DNA of 64,000 nt from Argopecten irradians (GCF_041381155.1 NC_091139.1:4712383-4776382), one strand, 5' to 3'; shown: positions 17,575-31,830, numbered from the stretch's first letter. Notes: generated by a model not told the origin, from the sequence alone. Made by a program: numbers and translations.

Positions 17575-19650
17575 TAATTATGCGTCTGACTGTGATATGT
17601 TTTGCGTATCCATTGCACCATTTTAAACCCTTTTAGAGACAATCTTACATTAGTTTGTAATTGCTTACTTCGACTTCACTTTTAAAGAGTACTGTGATAT
17701 TCTCTATATATGTTGATTATATTAATTTGTTATCCATTATGTAAGTGGACCTTCTGGTCTGTTGAATTGGAAATAAATAAATTTAAAAATTCAAAGTAAG
17801 CCCTTATAACTATATACCTTCATGAACGACTGCTTTTTTAGGTAGTTTATTATTTTTCCTCGAAACATCAGATTGTGCTTCATGCTTTATATATATTATA
17901 AAGTAAATCTGTTATGAATGATATTTATATTGACGCTTACCTAATTAAAGGTATTTTTGCCGGATAATGGTTACTGTCAGGATATGTATTATGATTAACC
18001 CGTTTACTTTTAACTCCTATCTTGTCATATGAATAACGGATGAGAATTCCGCCTCCTTATTTTATCTAAGATTATTAGATGCACTCCTATATTTAACAGT
18101 AATTGATCTATTGGACAGGTATTATTCATTATCTAAATAACTTTTGACATTAAGCGAGATATGGATACATTTTTTTCCAGCGGAACTCCTCTCCAAATTG
18201 CAAAGCAGCGATAAGCATTGATGTGATGGATTTTCCATAACTAAACTTTTTCCGCACTCTTATTCTTTTAACGCCAATTGCATTTACGAAAAGTAAATTA
18301 AAAGTTTGTAAATAATAGCTATAAAGTCAGAATTTTTTATTGACAAAATGGTAGTCATAACAACAATCAATGCACGATTTCATGTGTAAAACTAGTTAAT
18401 ACTGTAGGGCCATTTCGATATTCTGCTGCGTGGCATTGGGATATTCAGCGATTGATAAAGGACCAACCTTTTTGGAATTATCATTATACAGTCTAATGAT
18501 TTTTACATTTTTAAAATAAGTGGCCATTCTCATTTAGGTATGTAGTATTTTACGGTAAGCCATATGTACCATAAATGAGATTTAACTTTAATTCTCTAAT
18601 TGAAACCTGCCTATGTTATTAGGTTTTCCCCTTTATATTTGATAAAACATACGAGTACCTAATACTATAGGCAGATTTAGAGGACAAAGATATATTTATT
18701 TGTATAATGGAGTGATTAAATCTATCTAAGATATTATTTCTCCATTCCCTCTTTCGATATTAAGCTGAGATGACATGTGAAGAGTTGAACTGAAACCATT
18801 GGCAAATTGTTGATGTATTGTCATCAAAGACATTGTCCCTCTTGTCTATACCAGTGCTTCAACATTGTCATATTTATCGTCACGGGCTACTTTCATACAT
18901 TAAAAACGAGCAAAAAAAAAATACACAGAATCGTCATGGAAATGAATAATGGGGTTTTCATATAAGTACATTCGGGCTAAAGGACAGTGATATCCAAACT
19001 AAAGTGTCATGGAATTTGTAATCGAACACACCGCTGTCGTTCTATTATTAAATCATAAGCCAGCAGATTCTACATACTGGTACTGTCCGCCATGCTGATG
19101 ACGTCAGAACCGAATCCCCAAGTCCCCGATGACGTGTCAATAGTGGCGAAGGTATAATGATAAACCGAGTTAAACCCGCATGTTTATTAACTATTAAAAT
19201 GCTGATTTCGAGTTTTTAGAATGGTTTGTCTGTAAATGGAATATTGATGTAAATTTGAATAGACACCATTCGAGTGTAAAATAACATTAATATAGAGGAC
19301 TGAAATTTTATTATGCAAAGCTATGATAAGCGTGGGCGGTCACATTATAAACTCTCAATTTACTTCCTTATGTGAATTTATGAAGAAATCAACAGTAGCG
19401 ATCGGGTTATGAAGTTTACGAGATATTTTTATTATTAACAGCACGATATTGGTTCTCCCCTGACATAAAAGTGTTTTTTCTAATACCATTAAAGTTACGA
19501 CATTCTTTATAGCCTAATATTTTGTAGATGAAAGAATCCAGACGCAATATATAGTTACTGGAATGACAATCTTGGCACAATGGAGTTGATGCCATCAAAT
19601 ATGAGATTTTCACGGTCTATGTTGTTATGGCTGGTTGACTGATGAGTCTT
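17575..19650. other. Intergenic stretch, nothing recognised
   Basis: AT-rich sequence without recognisable exons, RNA genes or complete repeats. Confidence 0.45.
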
Positions 19651-19945
19651 GACGTCCAGTTAACATCTGGGGTCATTTAAGGGCTACCTCCCATCTGTTG
19701 TGGTGTGTGAATGTTTGTATGTTTTGGGAGGCTGTGGTATATTCTTGCTGTGTCTCCTAGTAATAGTGGAATGTTTGCCTTTTATAGTGCTATCCCACTG
19801 AGCATACAAACAACACACCCCAACCGATCCCATTATACTGACGGACAACGGGCAAACCAGTCGTCCCACTCCCTAAATACACTGAACATTAAAACTATAA
19901 CTTTTTATAGAATATGGTGTGTCACAGCTTGGGAACTGAACCCAC
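19651..19945 (-). mobile_element. SINE-like family S1 copy
   Basis: On the minus strand this runs from GGGTTCAGTTCCC (similar to a tRNA B-box) through the shared GACTGGTTTGCCCGTTGTCCG and TAGCACTATAAAAGG landmarks. It ends near the 3' landmark CCAGATGTTAACTGGACGTC. Related copies occur at 23494, 24813, 26228, 28597, 34920, 37601, 40820 and 58817. Confidence 0.6.
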
Positions 19946-20704
19946 ATATCTCTTAGGGAATATTGTTTTTATGCCTTAATTTCATTAAGGAATAATAAAA
20001 AAAAAAACAATCATCGATACAAATATGAAGTAGAAAAGCACAAAGGTATTATTGCAATAATATCCATAACAACCTCATGCGAGGAAGAACTAAAAGTGCT
20101 TAAGATGAAATTATCTTCAAACCACGCAGTGCGGACTGACAAAGAACGAAATAAATTGAACTACATTTCTGATCACAAACAACAATGTGACTGCAGCCAA
20201 ATAAAAATGGCTCAATTGACATTCTTAGGAATACTAGTATGCTGAATTTAACGAATGGTAATACGCAGGACTTGTTTCCTTGGGCCGATTCGTAGACATA
20301 AACTTTTATGTTGTACAGTAAGGATGGAAGAAATTGCTTTTGATACCGAAAAGATGTTTAAAATTGATAAAAATCTCACAGGAAAATATATACATGTAAA
20401 ACGCTATCTTTACTCTAAACTTTATTGCTTCTGTATCTGTCATTTTCGTTCCAATATTATTATACCTCCTGCATATAACAGTTTCAAGTTTCAAGTTTTC
20501 TTTTTACCAAATGACATACAGCATATAGGTTTGACATATACATACATACATAATACAAATATCATTGTTATGTTTCAAGATGACGGAGGATGATTCCGAT
20601 ATACTTCATAACAAATTCAATGAATTGACTAATATTACTGCCTGGATCAAATTTTCCCCCAGTAAATTTGAGCTCTTTACATTTTTGATGAGAACAACAT
20701 AATT

Positions 20705-21900
20705 AATTTATATAACTTGGGTGTTTGTGGCAATATGTTTTATCAAGTTTTTACGTATTTCAAAATAAGCAGGACACAGTAATACAAAATGCATTTCATC
20801 TTCTACATCATTTTTGTCACAAGCAGTACAAAGTCTATCGCTTATGGGAACTATACAGAGAGTGAACTTCATGCGATATTTACTCAATATTTGTCTTGTT
20901 TTAGAATTCAAAGGTTTCTTTAAATAAAATTGGATTTCAAAGTTATTAACAAGATGTTTGTAAATTAGTAACGCAAATCTTGAATTGATATATCATGCAA
21001 GTGCTGTGAATACAATTTCTAAAAGTATTTTTCATTATTGTTATTCTGAGCAATTCAAATATTGATGAAACCACATCTACCTAAATATTTTTTTACATCA
21101 TACATCCAATTTAATTTACAATTAGGTTTTTTATAATGAGCTCAAATAAAGCATTATAGTAGGACTTTAAAATACAGTTATCTGTTCCTAATAGCTTTAC
21201 CCAATATTTCATCAACATTATCTTACGCTGTATATGTAAAGTAAATATGTCAGTCTCAAAATACACCATAGAACTATTGAATGTTTTTTTCACATTTAAT
21301 AAACAGGAATAAAAGATGTTTAACTTCAATCTTAGGTGCTGGGTGAGAGCCCCATCCTTCGCAACAGTAATTAAGCACACATGACACATAAGTACCAAAT
21401 AATGATAATTTTGTTTCAACATTAAGCATATATTTTTTCATTCTATTATTAAGGAGGTAATATGACTTTCTTCCTTGTGATGCTAAAGTATGAAGTGTAA
21501 AGTATTAATCTCCCATTATAATTGAAAACTAGCCCCAAATAACAAAAAATATCAACAATATCTATAGCCCTTCCTTGACAGATCCAGTACTCATTACCCT
21601 GTAGACGTTTGGTGTTTTTTTCTAAAAAAAAACTACATTTAGATAGATATTTTGGTTTTACCTTTATTAACAAATAAACTCCACTTATTTGCATAATTTT
21701 GTAGACAATCTAACATGTTTTGTAGGTCATTAGCATCTTCAGTAAAGAAAACTGTATCACCAGCATACATAAGCATGAACAAATTCAAAAGTTGCAATTG
21801 ACAATCGAGTTTATCGATTCACTTTCTATATCATTAACAAATAGGGAATAAAGCATCGGAAACAAAGATTCCCCTTTTAAGAGTCCAAGATGGAACATTG
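20705..21900 (-). pseudogene. Degenerate LINE reverse transcriptase fragment
   Basis: Minus-strand reading frames broken by several stops and frameshifts together cover the second half of a non-LTR reverse transcriptase. The pieces seen are LPMLYSLFVNDIE-like sequence near 21860 (actual reading FPMLYSLFVNDI), a catalytic-box region reading MYAGDTVFF near 21760 where YADD would be expected, CYLGLVFNYNG near 21540, an RKIMLMKYWVKLLG segment near 21220, and CTACDKNDVEDEMHFVLLCPAY near 20810. The last matches the common C-terminal cysteine-containing motif of CR1/RTE-like elements. The element is inactive. Confidence 0.75.
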
Positions 21901-22173
21901 CAGATAATTTTCCGCTTTATTTAGTACATGATTTTACATTAGAATAGTGCTTATAATTAGTTCAAACACAACATATGACAGGGAAATAAAGCGTCGTATT
22001 CCCCTCGGGGAAAACAAATATCGTATTTCCCCAGGGCGAGTGCCTTTTTCATCTATCTCGTGGAGTCATCTCCCCTTCCTTTTGTACAACAATGACGAAT
22101 GAATCGTAAAACGACAATTTCCAAACAAATAGCCACATGCTCATTATTTTCGGTACGTCAACAGTTTATATCC

Positions 22174-22290
22174 CCAGTTGCAGTGTGATATGAATATTTA
22201 TTTAACCTCATATTATCATTTCCCTCGGGCAAGCCCTCGGGAAATATTACACCTTCGGGTAAATAAACCTTCATATCGCACTGCAACCGG
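22174..22290. repeat. 117-bp imperfect palindrome
   Basis: The outer arms CCAGTTGCAGTGTGATATGAA and TTCATATCGCACTGCAACCGG pair with few mismatches. Inner arms pair around TTTATTTAACC/GGGTAAATAAA, with a CCTCGGGCAAGCCCTCGGG core. The flanking 21990-22050 block has similar CCCCTCGGGG and TTCCCCAGGG text. It resembles a fold-back or MITE-type repeat. The ORFs across it are reciprocal shadows on both strands, as expected for a palindrome. Confidence 0.7.
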
Positions 22291-22439
22291 AGCCATAAAT
22301 GTACAAATAACTTGGAGTTTTTCAGTAGTTCAAAATTCAAAAATGTGTTGTTGTAATCGCATCCAAATTGGGAATTTTTTTCTTGGTATGGGCTGAAAAT
22401 TGCATATGCCTCGTTAATCATATTTCATATAATTCAATA

Positions 22440-23490
22440 TCCTACCTCAAAACCTTATAAATCCACACAAATACAAGTAATAAGTACGTATAAATGGCGC
22501 CATTGTATACATTTTCCCAAAAATCAATACCAGATGGATTAAGCGATTCCGGAAAACAATTAGTTCCAATTCTAAACCCGTTTACATATCTATAAAGCAT
22601 ATTGCTTACTGTTTTAAAGTGAGAATGACGAGCTATCAGTTGTTATAAATGTACTATAACACTGTGAATCCTAAATGGTGTTACTTTAACAGCGGTCCTG
22701 ACAGGAAATTGATCACTCATAGTCGGAGGGACATTGCAAGAAATTACCACATTGTCAGCTGTTTCTCCGGGATTATTTGACGAGGACATAAATTATTAAC
22801 GCGCTATTGTTTTACGGACAATACTGTCAGATCGGGGATGATGGACGCTTCCGTTCGTCATCCACACATACAACTGGCACCGATTCTAGGTAGACTTTGT
22901 GGACACACTGGCTGCAAAAATATGTGGAAACTATAAAGCAATCAAAGGATGATACCATCCGGTATCATTAAGTGTCTTCAGTCATATAAAGTGTTGATTT
23001 ATCTGTAAGCCTCTGCAAATACAGTTAACAGACCTGTCATAATACATCATGAAATTCTTATATTGTATTGAATTATCTATGAAGTTTAATCTTTCACCTC
23101 CATTTCGCATACATAGTTTGCAACGTACATGTATCATAAAAGTCGACAAATACTGCACAAAAACAGGTTATATTTGGTCTTTTGACAATTCGATTGAATA
23201 ATATGTTCCCTCAAACGCTAAGAGCTTGTTTGATAATTGTTAAAATGTATTAGGAAGGAAAGAAATTGTAGCTACAAATGTAATGGTATTTCACCTCATT
23301 GTAGTTTGGCAAAGCAAACGAACTGATCTTAAACACCTGTCATAAAATAACCAAAGAACAGACCCAATGCACCTGATACGCAATGTGACCAGAAGGGATG
23401 TATGGTTGTAGGCATATTTGGCAATATGCTTTAATTAGATAGAAATGAACAATAGTTTTAGAATTATCATAACTAAATATAACACGATCA
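22440..23490. other. Intergenic stretch, nothing recognised
   Basis: AT-rich sequence with no recognisable exon, RNA gene or named repeat. Confidence 0.45.
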
Positions 23491-23493
23491 AGT

Positions 23494-23590
23494 GAATGTG
23501 TATTTTGGGAGGCAGCGGTATATATACGTGTTGTGTCTTCTTGTTATAGTTGAACTCAATCCCGTTGTATAGTGCTATCTAACTGAAGCG
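23494..23590 (-). mobile_element. SINE-like family S1 fragment
   Basis: The central part of the family only: TTTTGGGAGGCAGCGGTATAT, GTTGTGTCTTCTTG and TATAGTGCTATCTAACTGAAGC, in the minus orientation. Confidence 0.6.
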
Positions 23591-24812
23591 AAAAAATAGA
23601 TATTTATAAGTTGCGTTTGAAAAAATCAATATAAGTAGCTGATACAGAATATATTATGATGTCAGCAATTCACTGTTTCACCAGTTAAAAATTTTATTTT
23701 GTTTAACAACCAAAGACTTCGTCAATATCTATGAAGGTAAAATTGTAGGACATTGTGAAAGGTTACGACCCTCATTATTATAAGGTCTTATAGAAGTTCG
23801 ACTTCATACCTAAACTTAGAAAGTGAAAGTGAAAATATGGATTCGTTAAAATAAACCTTCAATAACATACGCATTTATTAATATAATTCATAACGAAAAC
23901 TAGATATACAGCCTGCATTGCTGATAAAATAATATATCAGATGTTCTCTAAAAGCATTATTTTCATCTGAATGATACATGTGTGTCCTTCAAGGATCGAT
24001 CAATCACTCTAAATAAAATTTATATTCTATTATGATTGTATTACATTACAGCGCAGATAAAAAACAAATCTAAAAAGGCATCAATATAATATATCTATAA
24101 GTCAAAGTTCTAGAAGCCTACATAACGCTAATAAACCGAAGCTGACATACATAGTCAAAACACAGAACAAATACATCACGATGCCATTGTAAGGATCTGG
24201 TAGAGATACATTACAGAGTCAAGATTAAAAACATTGTCCCATGACTTAAACATCGTGCCTTATACAGCTTCAAATAGATACAGAAGGCGGTTTTGTTATG
24301 CATTGGTTTATGGTCTCTGTCGGTCCTACACCATAATGAACTATTCATGTATCCCGTTTATACAGGACGATTTAGGTTGTTTGTCAAAGTAGTCATTTCT
24401 GCATTATGTTTGGGCGAAGAGGAAGATACTGCACATGCTGTGTATTGATCTGCAACAGGTTTGCCTGTTTGGCCAAATCAATCATAATAAAAACGTCCCT
24501 GATTAATGTTTGGTTAACATGTAGCGTTGTAACATTATTATGTCATTATGCTCTGAGGGTTTGTAGAAATCAGCCACGGGTTTGAATCATAAAGATGAAT
24601 ATCCCAGATAGCTTAAACACACATCGCCTATTTAATAATGTTATTCTGTAATAATTGCAAAATGCGACTAAATATGGATTTTTTTTCTGGTTTCAATCCT
24701 TATCCCTGCATACCGTCTTAATGTAAGTAAGTAATGTGAGTAGTTGTATCGCCTTTAGCCGGTACCCACGAAGGGCTACGATCCGAATAAATCTCGGTGG
24801 TCACAACTGATT

Positions 24813-25120
24813 GGGTTTAGTTTATTAACGCCCTATTAACAACCAGGGTCATGTAAGGACGGCCTCCCATGTATGGAATGTATTGCATGTATGGAGTACG
24901 TAGTGTGTGTTTTGGAAGACTGTGGTATACTTGTGTTGTGTTTTCTTGAAGAGTGGAACTGTTGCCCTTCTATAGTGCTATATCATTGAAGCATGCGGTC
25001 GTAGATACCAAGCAATACGCCCACTTGGTCACATTTTACTGACACCGGGCGAATCAGTCGTCCCACTCCTTTAATGCTGAGCGCTAAGCAGGAGTAGAAA
25101 CTACAACTTATCGTGTGTCT
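24813..25120 (-). mobile_element. SINE-like family S1 copy
   Basis: Plus-strand order is TTAGTTTATTAACGCCCTATTAAC, GGGTCATGTAAGGACGGCCTC, TTTTGGAAGACTGTGGTATA, TATAGTGCTATATCATTGAAGCATG, GGGCGAATCAGTCGTCCCAC, TGAGCGCTAAGCAGGAG. This is a nearly complete element in minus orientation. The 3' CAAA tail is eroded. Confidence 0.75.
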
Positions 25121-25129
25121 TCAACTGAA

Positions 25130-26220
25130 AGCCAAAAAATGAGGTTATGTCAAGGGAGACAATATGAAGAAAAAAATAGTTAGGAGGAACTTTAGGAAGA
25201 GCAAATATAAGATCACAAATTTAGTTGCATTTTATGATTGTGCAATAGGGGCAGCAGGTACAATTCTAACGCCCTTACTGCATGGCCAGCGAGGGCTGCG
25301 ATCCGCCTAAATGTCAACAAAATAAATGCTGATGTACCAGGTACCAGATTAATGGATGATAAGACTTGGTAGCGATACATGTGAACGCAAAGATATTAAG
25401 GTTAAAATAGTTAATGGGCGAAACACTAAGCATGACCATGATTTAGTATTAAAATGAACAATAATGAATTTCAACACGATGCCAAGGTCTTAATTAAGAA
25501 AACCTATTTGGTTCAATAAAGACTGACTACTTAGTAATAAAATTACAAGCATACTACAACTGCTCCAGAAGCGTAAGCGTTATCTGTTTTATCAACTTAT
25601 CAACTTCAACCACCAAAAAAAAAATGCCAGTCATAGGCCTAAATGTAATTGATATCTTCACAAAACCCATGGGAGATTAAGCCAATCAAATATCGCTTTC
25701 AGAATTTACAAATACACCAGTTCTAATGGTTCTACATTGAAACCCCTCGTCTGATTGTAAACATGAATAGTCTGTCACCAATCATCATTGGGTATATCAA
25801 ATTCCGTCTGACCGTGATATCTTAGACAAAACTGTCTGCTCACAGCATCATGGAGCAAAAGTTAAGGTATCGTCGTTGTCTTCTGGAAAATGTTTCAAGT
25901 AGCAATTGATCTGTCATTTGGGAGGCGTCCCACGTAAGTCTGTATGTATATTCTTAGTGTGTGAACCACTTCAATTTGGAAAACAATAACCGCTGTATTC
26001 TTTCAAAATTCGTTCATTACCTTGCCTTGATTGACGTGCAGCAATTTCGTCTAACCATATCCAGTTGGAATAAAATATTGTCCTTGATAGAAACAACCGA
26101 TGTTTGCTTATTTCTTATATAGTGCTACAAATGGAAAGATTTTGTGAACGTTTTGCACTGTTATTGAACTAGGTATAATGGCCGTTGTTATGATTTGCAC
26201 TATGAAAAAGTCAAGAGTTC
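25130..26220. other. Intergenic stretch, nothing recognised
   Basis: AT-rich DNA. A short GCGAGGGCTGCGATCCG segment near 25290 echoes CGAAGGGCTACGATCCG near 24770, so it is probably another minor repeat. No gene is visible. Confidence 0.4.
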
Positions 26221-26227
26221 AACTATA

Positions 26228-26363
26228 CAAGAATAGACCGCAGTCTCCCAAAACACACACCTGTACTTCATTTACGCCTCACTCTGCATACATGGAGGTC
26301 GTCCATACATCAACCTGGCTGTTAATAGGACGTTAATTTAATCAAGCAAACAAACAAACAAAT
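26228..26363 (+). mobile_element. SINE-like family S1, 3' fragment with CAAA tail
   Basis: It contains ACCGCAGTCTCCCAAAACAC, CATACATGGAGGTCGTCC and CTGTTAATAGGACGTTAATTTAATC, then (CAAA)4. The preserved simple tail and missing 5' part fit a 5'-truncated retrotransposed copy. Confidence 0.75.
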
Positions 26364-26369
26364 ATAATT

Positions 26370-28590
26370 TGCAAAGTTGTTATGCAATGTTTAAAAATAC
26401 ATTTTATAATTTTTTAATTATGCTGTATGTCGAATCAGTTTTCTATCTTATGAGTGTAGCTTGTCTTTTCTCATCTTTTGTGAAATCACTTTTCGAAATA
26501 AGTGAGAAGTTTTACCATCTATAACACTTTTGATGTACCTGTAGTTTCTGTAGTCATTAACTATATACGAATCATGGTAATTCCTGTTTTCATAATTTTG
26601 CTACCAACACTATATCTGGCTTACGAGGAGGCAGTCCCTATTAAATCAAGGGTTGGTAGTTAGTGCAAAATATTATATCAATGAAAGCATGTATGGTACG
26701 TCGTTCAATGAACGTTTATTTAACGATAATGCTGACCCCGTAGGCTATATTTTTCTCTCCGTTAGATACAGCAATGCTTTAAAGTTGATTGGCATGGTAA
26801 GCAACCATGTATCGCAGTGGTTGCGTTTTCGCCGGAAAACAGTTATGCAAATATTTTCAATTTCGTGAGAACAAGTCATATTTATAATATACATTAGTTT
26901 GGAAACCATATTCAGGACAATAGTATGTGGGCGAAACTATAATTCTATTATTCATGCATAAGATAAAAAAAGCTTTGCTTTTCTCTGGACCATATAGATG
27001 TTCTGTTATGATAACAGTACAGCAATTAGAAAACTGTTTTGGAAGTAACTAACTAAGGCTTAGGGAAAGGAAACAATCGTAAATTACAGTTCTTTTTTAT
27101 GTTATGGACGTCATATGACGCACTGTTAACTTAACGTTAACAAGTATGTAAGTTATCCCAACGTTTTCATATTAGTCTGATGAAAGAAATTTCCTATTTT
27201 GTTGATCTTAATCGGTACTCGAAGTGTAAATTCAAAAAATATAATCAACATTTTTATATGAATAACTTTTTTTTTTACAATTTCACTAAAAAAAGATATG
27301 TTAAGATGACAATACTTCGTAAAGCACCACGACTGATCAATAAATAACATCACTACTTACGAAGTAGCGTTTTTACGGAGCGGAAAACAGCAATAGGTTT
27401 AAAAGCAAACGTTCAGGAATCTATTTTAATGTCTTATTTCTAGCATTTCACGATTGTGTGTAAAGTGGGAAAATCGTTTAGATTTTGACAGTCTAGCATC
27501 TCACTAATGATACAATGATTGCCAACTGTTGAAACTTTTAACAGACCAACCACGATATTCAGTGGATAACGAGTACTGAGAAATTCGATTTATTAATGAT
27601 ATTCTCTTCATATCTATGTAATATTGGAAATAAGGATATTAATACAGAATTAAATTAAACTAGAACCTATTTGGCTTTTTCTTTTGAAACATGACATTTT
27701 CCTCATTTTTATTACAGTCAAGACGTGGTATTCAAATTTAAGTCTAGATACAGATCATACAGCGAATCAGATGAAATGACACATTTGTTTAAATCACCGT
27801 TCATAATAACTAACTGGCAATAATCATTCAACTGCATCCACTTTTAATTGAAACACATTTATACTCGTTTGATTTATTCATACATATCTAGTATACAGGA
27901 GAATGTTTATTTGGTTTTTTTCATTGGTAATTTTCGTTTAGGTACGTTACAACGTGTAAATAAAGGTATAAAAACAGCCGTTTCTCAGCTGTTTCTCTCC
28001 ACTGCACATACATGGGTTTTCATTGTGCTAGTCACATACATTCGTCATTCAGATCACTTCAACCACATATTATTATATACTTGTATCATACATTTTTAAA
28101 GATGGCTTAATTCGCTTCATTTACCATTGAATACAAATGGGTTGCGAAGTGTGTTACAATTCATATTTGTTACAATATGAATCTATTTATCATAAATGTA
28201 GTTGTAGAGGCATCACAGCTGACGCAAACAGATTAATAATTAATGGTTACTAGCCGCTGGCTTTATTTGATTTTTTCCACATTTCGTGCATACAAATATA
28301 CCAAATAAAAAGCTATAAATGATTCGAAAATATTGTAAAATTAACGACAACCCGAACAAATCCCCGCGACAACATCGTAAAATAAACTCACGATAGCGCT
28401 AAACATCTGAAAACAAATATCAAAGATTAATTATTACAAACAATGATTATTTGATATTCATACCTGGAATTTTGTAGTAGTGATATTTCCTAGAATTTAC
28501 TGCTCTACCTGTAAAACGTGAGGACGATCTTTTAATTTATTCTTTCTGTCTAAACTATTCTTCTCCCTAATATGTCAGCCTTGACACCGC
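26370..28590. other. Intergenic stretch, nothing recognised
   Basis: AT-rich DNA with short, unconvincing ORFs. No repeat with clear structure was found. Confidence 0.4.
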
Positions 28591-28596
28591 CTCACT

Positions 28597-28930
28597 TTCG
28601 AGTTGAACCCTCACCCCTGTGAAGAAGGCTCTGTGCTCTGTCCCCTGGACCAGTCACTCTATAGTCTATACAAGTGGTAGTTTCTGCTCCTGCTTGGGGC
28701 TCAGTATAAAGGAAAAAGGGACGACTGGTTTGCTCATTGACAGTATATACATGATTAATTAGATGTTCTATCGGTGTCTTTATCGGCATGCGTCAAGTGA
28801 AGGCACTTTGGAAAGAATAAGAAATCCAGTGATACAAGGAGACACAACATGAATATACCACAGCCTCCCATTGCAATGCCTATAGGGAGACCGTCCTTAA
28901 ACGGCCATAGTTATTCTTTTCATTGTTTTG
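28597..28930 (+). mobile_element. SINE-like family S1, longest plus-strand copy
   Basis: This copy keeps the 5' region (CTCTGTCCCCTGGACCAG, TATAGTCTATACAAGTGGTAGTTTCTGC) and runs through GACGACTGGTTTGCTC, GTGTCTTTATCGGCATG, AGACACAACATGAATATACC and GGGAGACCGTCC, with a weak 3' end. The text GGCTCTGTGCTCTGTCCCC could be a decayed B-box, which would make the family tRNA-derived. No clear A-box is visible. Confidence 0.65.
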
Positions 28931-28959
28931 TTAACCCCAATAAGTCGACTAACCAACCA

Positions 28960-30555
28960 AATGTTATAAAGTAAGGTTATTATCACATGCATGATATTAT
29001 CTAATACTAATAGGTATCGTGTAACATTGTGTTAGAATTAATATATTATATATTTGCTGAGGGATTATTTAGACTACTATTACGTTACAGCAAGTGATAA
29101 TCGCTCTAGGTACATTAGTACTAATAAACAGAGCGTTTTACATGATGTACATGGAGCAATTAGAGCTCTACATACAGTAATAAAAATAAACATTGGTAAC
29201 TTGATCGTCTGAAAACTATCACTTTACATTCAATAACATAAATAAACATTATGTAGTGTACTGACTTCATATCCCTAGGGAACTGTATAATATTATACCA
29301 CACGTATCTGTTGTGATCAGTAAATGGAGAGGCAGTGACTTATCTATTTAAACATGGGGATTACTAACACTCCATTTACCGATTATTTCACCTCGTACAT
29401 ATAACTAATACTTGGGAAGTTAGAGACGTGCTGTTTAAAGTGCCGATTAGTGACGGGCTAATGGAATAGACTAACGAAGAAATATTTTCTATTATTTGGA
29501 GTGTGTGTGAATGTTTGGCTGTATCATACAGACAGACAAATATTAATGTTTTCTGCCATTGGTTCTTAATGTATGTTACCTGAAAATTAGGTAAGTAACG
29601 CGTTTTAAATAGATTCCATCCGTACTTTTCAGTACCAATGTACTTCAACACATTTGTAAATTAATTAATGGGTCTAGGTAAGTATATTTTTTAAATCAGA
29701 GCATGCATGTCTAAGTGTCGGACCTAACCTATGTCACTGTAAAATTACTGTTGGAGTGCTCTTCTCGCGAGATACTGCCTGTATAATATATCTTAGACCT
29801 GTGAACTGTAGTGGTTCACTAAAAATTTAATACTGACTTTAAATCCTGACACTAAATATAGCACCAGAGTAAATCTTTCCTCTTGTTGTGTTGCAGTGTA
29901 CATAGCTATTAGACGAGGATCAGGTCGATGCGACATCGCCAATCCTCCGTCAGATGTAACTCCCGCCCAGGAGAGCGACAATCCCCGGGCCTTCCGTTAA
30001 ACAAGAGCAATGATTAGTTATTGGACTGCCTTGGGAAAAGGACGGACATTTATACGAGGTATGTGATACATCGCTTCCAACTGCATCCCAGGATTTATGT
30101 CGGAATCTCACATATAGTTACCTGTGCGATACTGATAATACACTATGGAGTTCTGAAGAGGGTATAAATAGCGAGGTAAGTCCATCATGCCTAATTACAA
30201 TTATATAATATCAGATAAGTATGTCAAAACGCCAGCCATTGTTATGTAGAATAAGATAAGTTTTATTACAACGTTTGATAGAGTTTAAAAAATATATTAC
30301 GAAAGATGGGGTGCAATTATATTTATTCAAATGTATTATGATTTAATGTGCTTTCAAAAAGACATGGTACATACATAATTATTGAATGATAAAATAAATA
30401 GATAATAGCAAATAGACAAAAAAGACAATTAAATACTACTGTATTTAGAGATTGCACGTGTTAAATGCGAACACATTGATCTCAAAGGTACGATTAGGTT
30501 TTAAAGGCAGCTGATAACTTGATTGATTTCTGGCTCGGCATTCGTATGTAGATAT

Positions 30556-30593
<38 letters not shown>

Positions 30594-31640
30594 TATATAG
30601 ATATTATAGACTATCATGCATAAACAGATTCTGAAAATGTGTCCATGTAAAACATATTTAAAGGCTACGATTATACCAAAGAAATGTGATATATTTGTGA
30701 TAGTGCTTTGAGCGATGGACAACAAGGATAGATAATCAAATTGCTCTGTAAGTGGTGATTGACAAAATCCATTAATATATATTCAATTCATCATCACATT
30801 AGCTCATACTAACTAAAGAGACATCATAAATCTCATTAGAGATATACATGTATCATTACGACATGAGGAGAGGAAATGTTTATACGATATATGTGTGTAT
30901 TCTTTATCAGGAAATGGCGGGGTCAAATATCAGATTTAGATAGATGGCTTCACATCTCTGTCTGATATAGCTATACAAATTATTGAAGAAATTTCCGTAT
31001 TCAGAAAATGAGGGGTTTTAAGATTGATCATTTGTTATGGCTGTGTTACATCTAACTACATGTATATGATGAAATTTTGAAAATGAGTTGTAATATGATC
31101 TGATGGAACTTAAAACTGAAATATGAATACCTAGAGGGAATGTTAACATGTTCGTTAGTGTAACTGCTGCTTTTTACATCTCAATGGACATTGTACACAA
31201 CAGGCATATGAAATTGAGTATATTTCACTGAGGGGTAAATAACTGTTTAATTGACCATGACCTACGTGATCATTATGTTAATCAGCTGGAAGTGTAAAAG
31301 GGAGAATAATTCACCTGTTGAAGAGTTAGATTTGTATATTAGAAAAAAATCTCCTGTTTTAATTTAAGTTTGCTTATAATTATCTTCACAACATAAAGAT
31401 ATATAATAAGTCGTAAAAGGGTTTGACGTCACCAAGACAGGAAAATAATTGTAGAACACTTATTTATATCTGTAATGAAAATGAGATAACCTATCAGAAA
31501 AAAATATGTTTATAGCACAACAAAATAATAGTCTAAAATTACTTAACTGCAATTTAAATAAATATCGCGTCATATCGTTTTTAAAACAACTAACATGAGA
31601 CATATTTGTTGAACGATGAGGCAAACTTAAGTTGTGTCTT
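28960..31640. other. Intergenic stretch with a TA microsatellite
   Basis: The only structured feature is an uninterrupted (TA)n run at about 30561-30591. ORFs are short and unrecognised. Confidence 0.5.
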
Positions 31641-31830
31641 CGTAAATCAAAGTCGTCCCAGATATCTCCATAGTAAATCAAAGTCGTCCCAGGTATTTCC
31701 ATAGTAAGTCAAAGTCTTCCAAGATATCTCCATTTTCAAATCAAAGTCGTTCCAGATATCTCCATAATAAATCAAAGTCGTCCCAGATATCTCCTTAGTA
31801 AATTCAAGTCTTTCCAGAAATCTCCATAGA
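31641..31830. repeat. 31-bp minisatellite, six units
   Basis: The unit core is GTAAATCAAAGTCGTCCCAG followed by ATATCTCCATA, repeated about six times with a 31-bp period (starts at 31642, 31673 and onward) and moderate divergence. Two open frames cross it on the minus strand with an internally repeated WDDFDL-like peptide. These ORFs are products of the repeat and are not called as a gene. Confidence 0.85.

Noticed and set aside
20255..20593. 112-codon plus ORF
   Set aside because: Unrecognised, with an antisense ORF in the same region and AT-driven composition. It lies just beside the decayed LINE.
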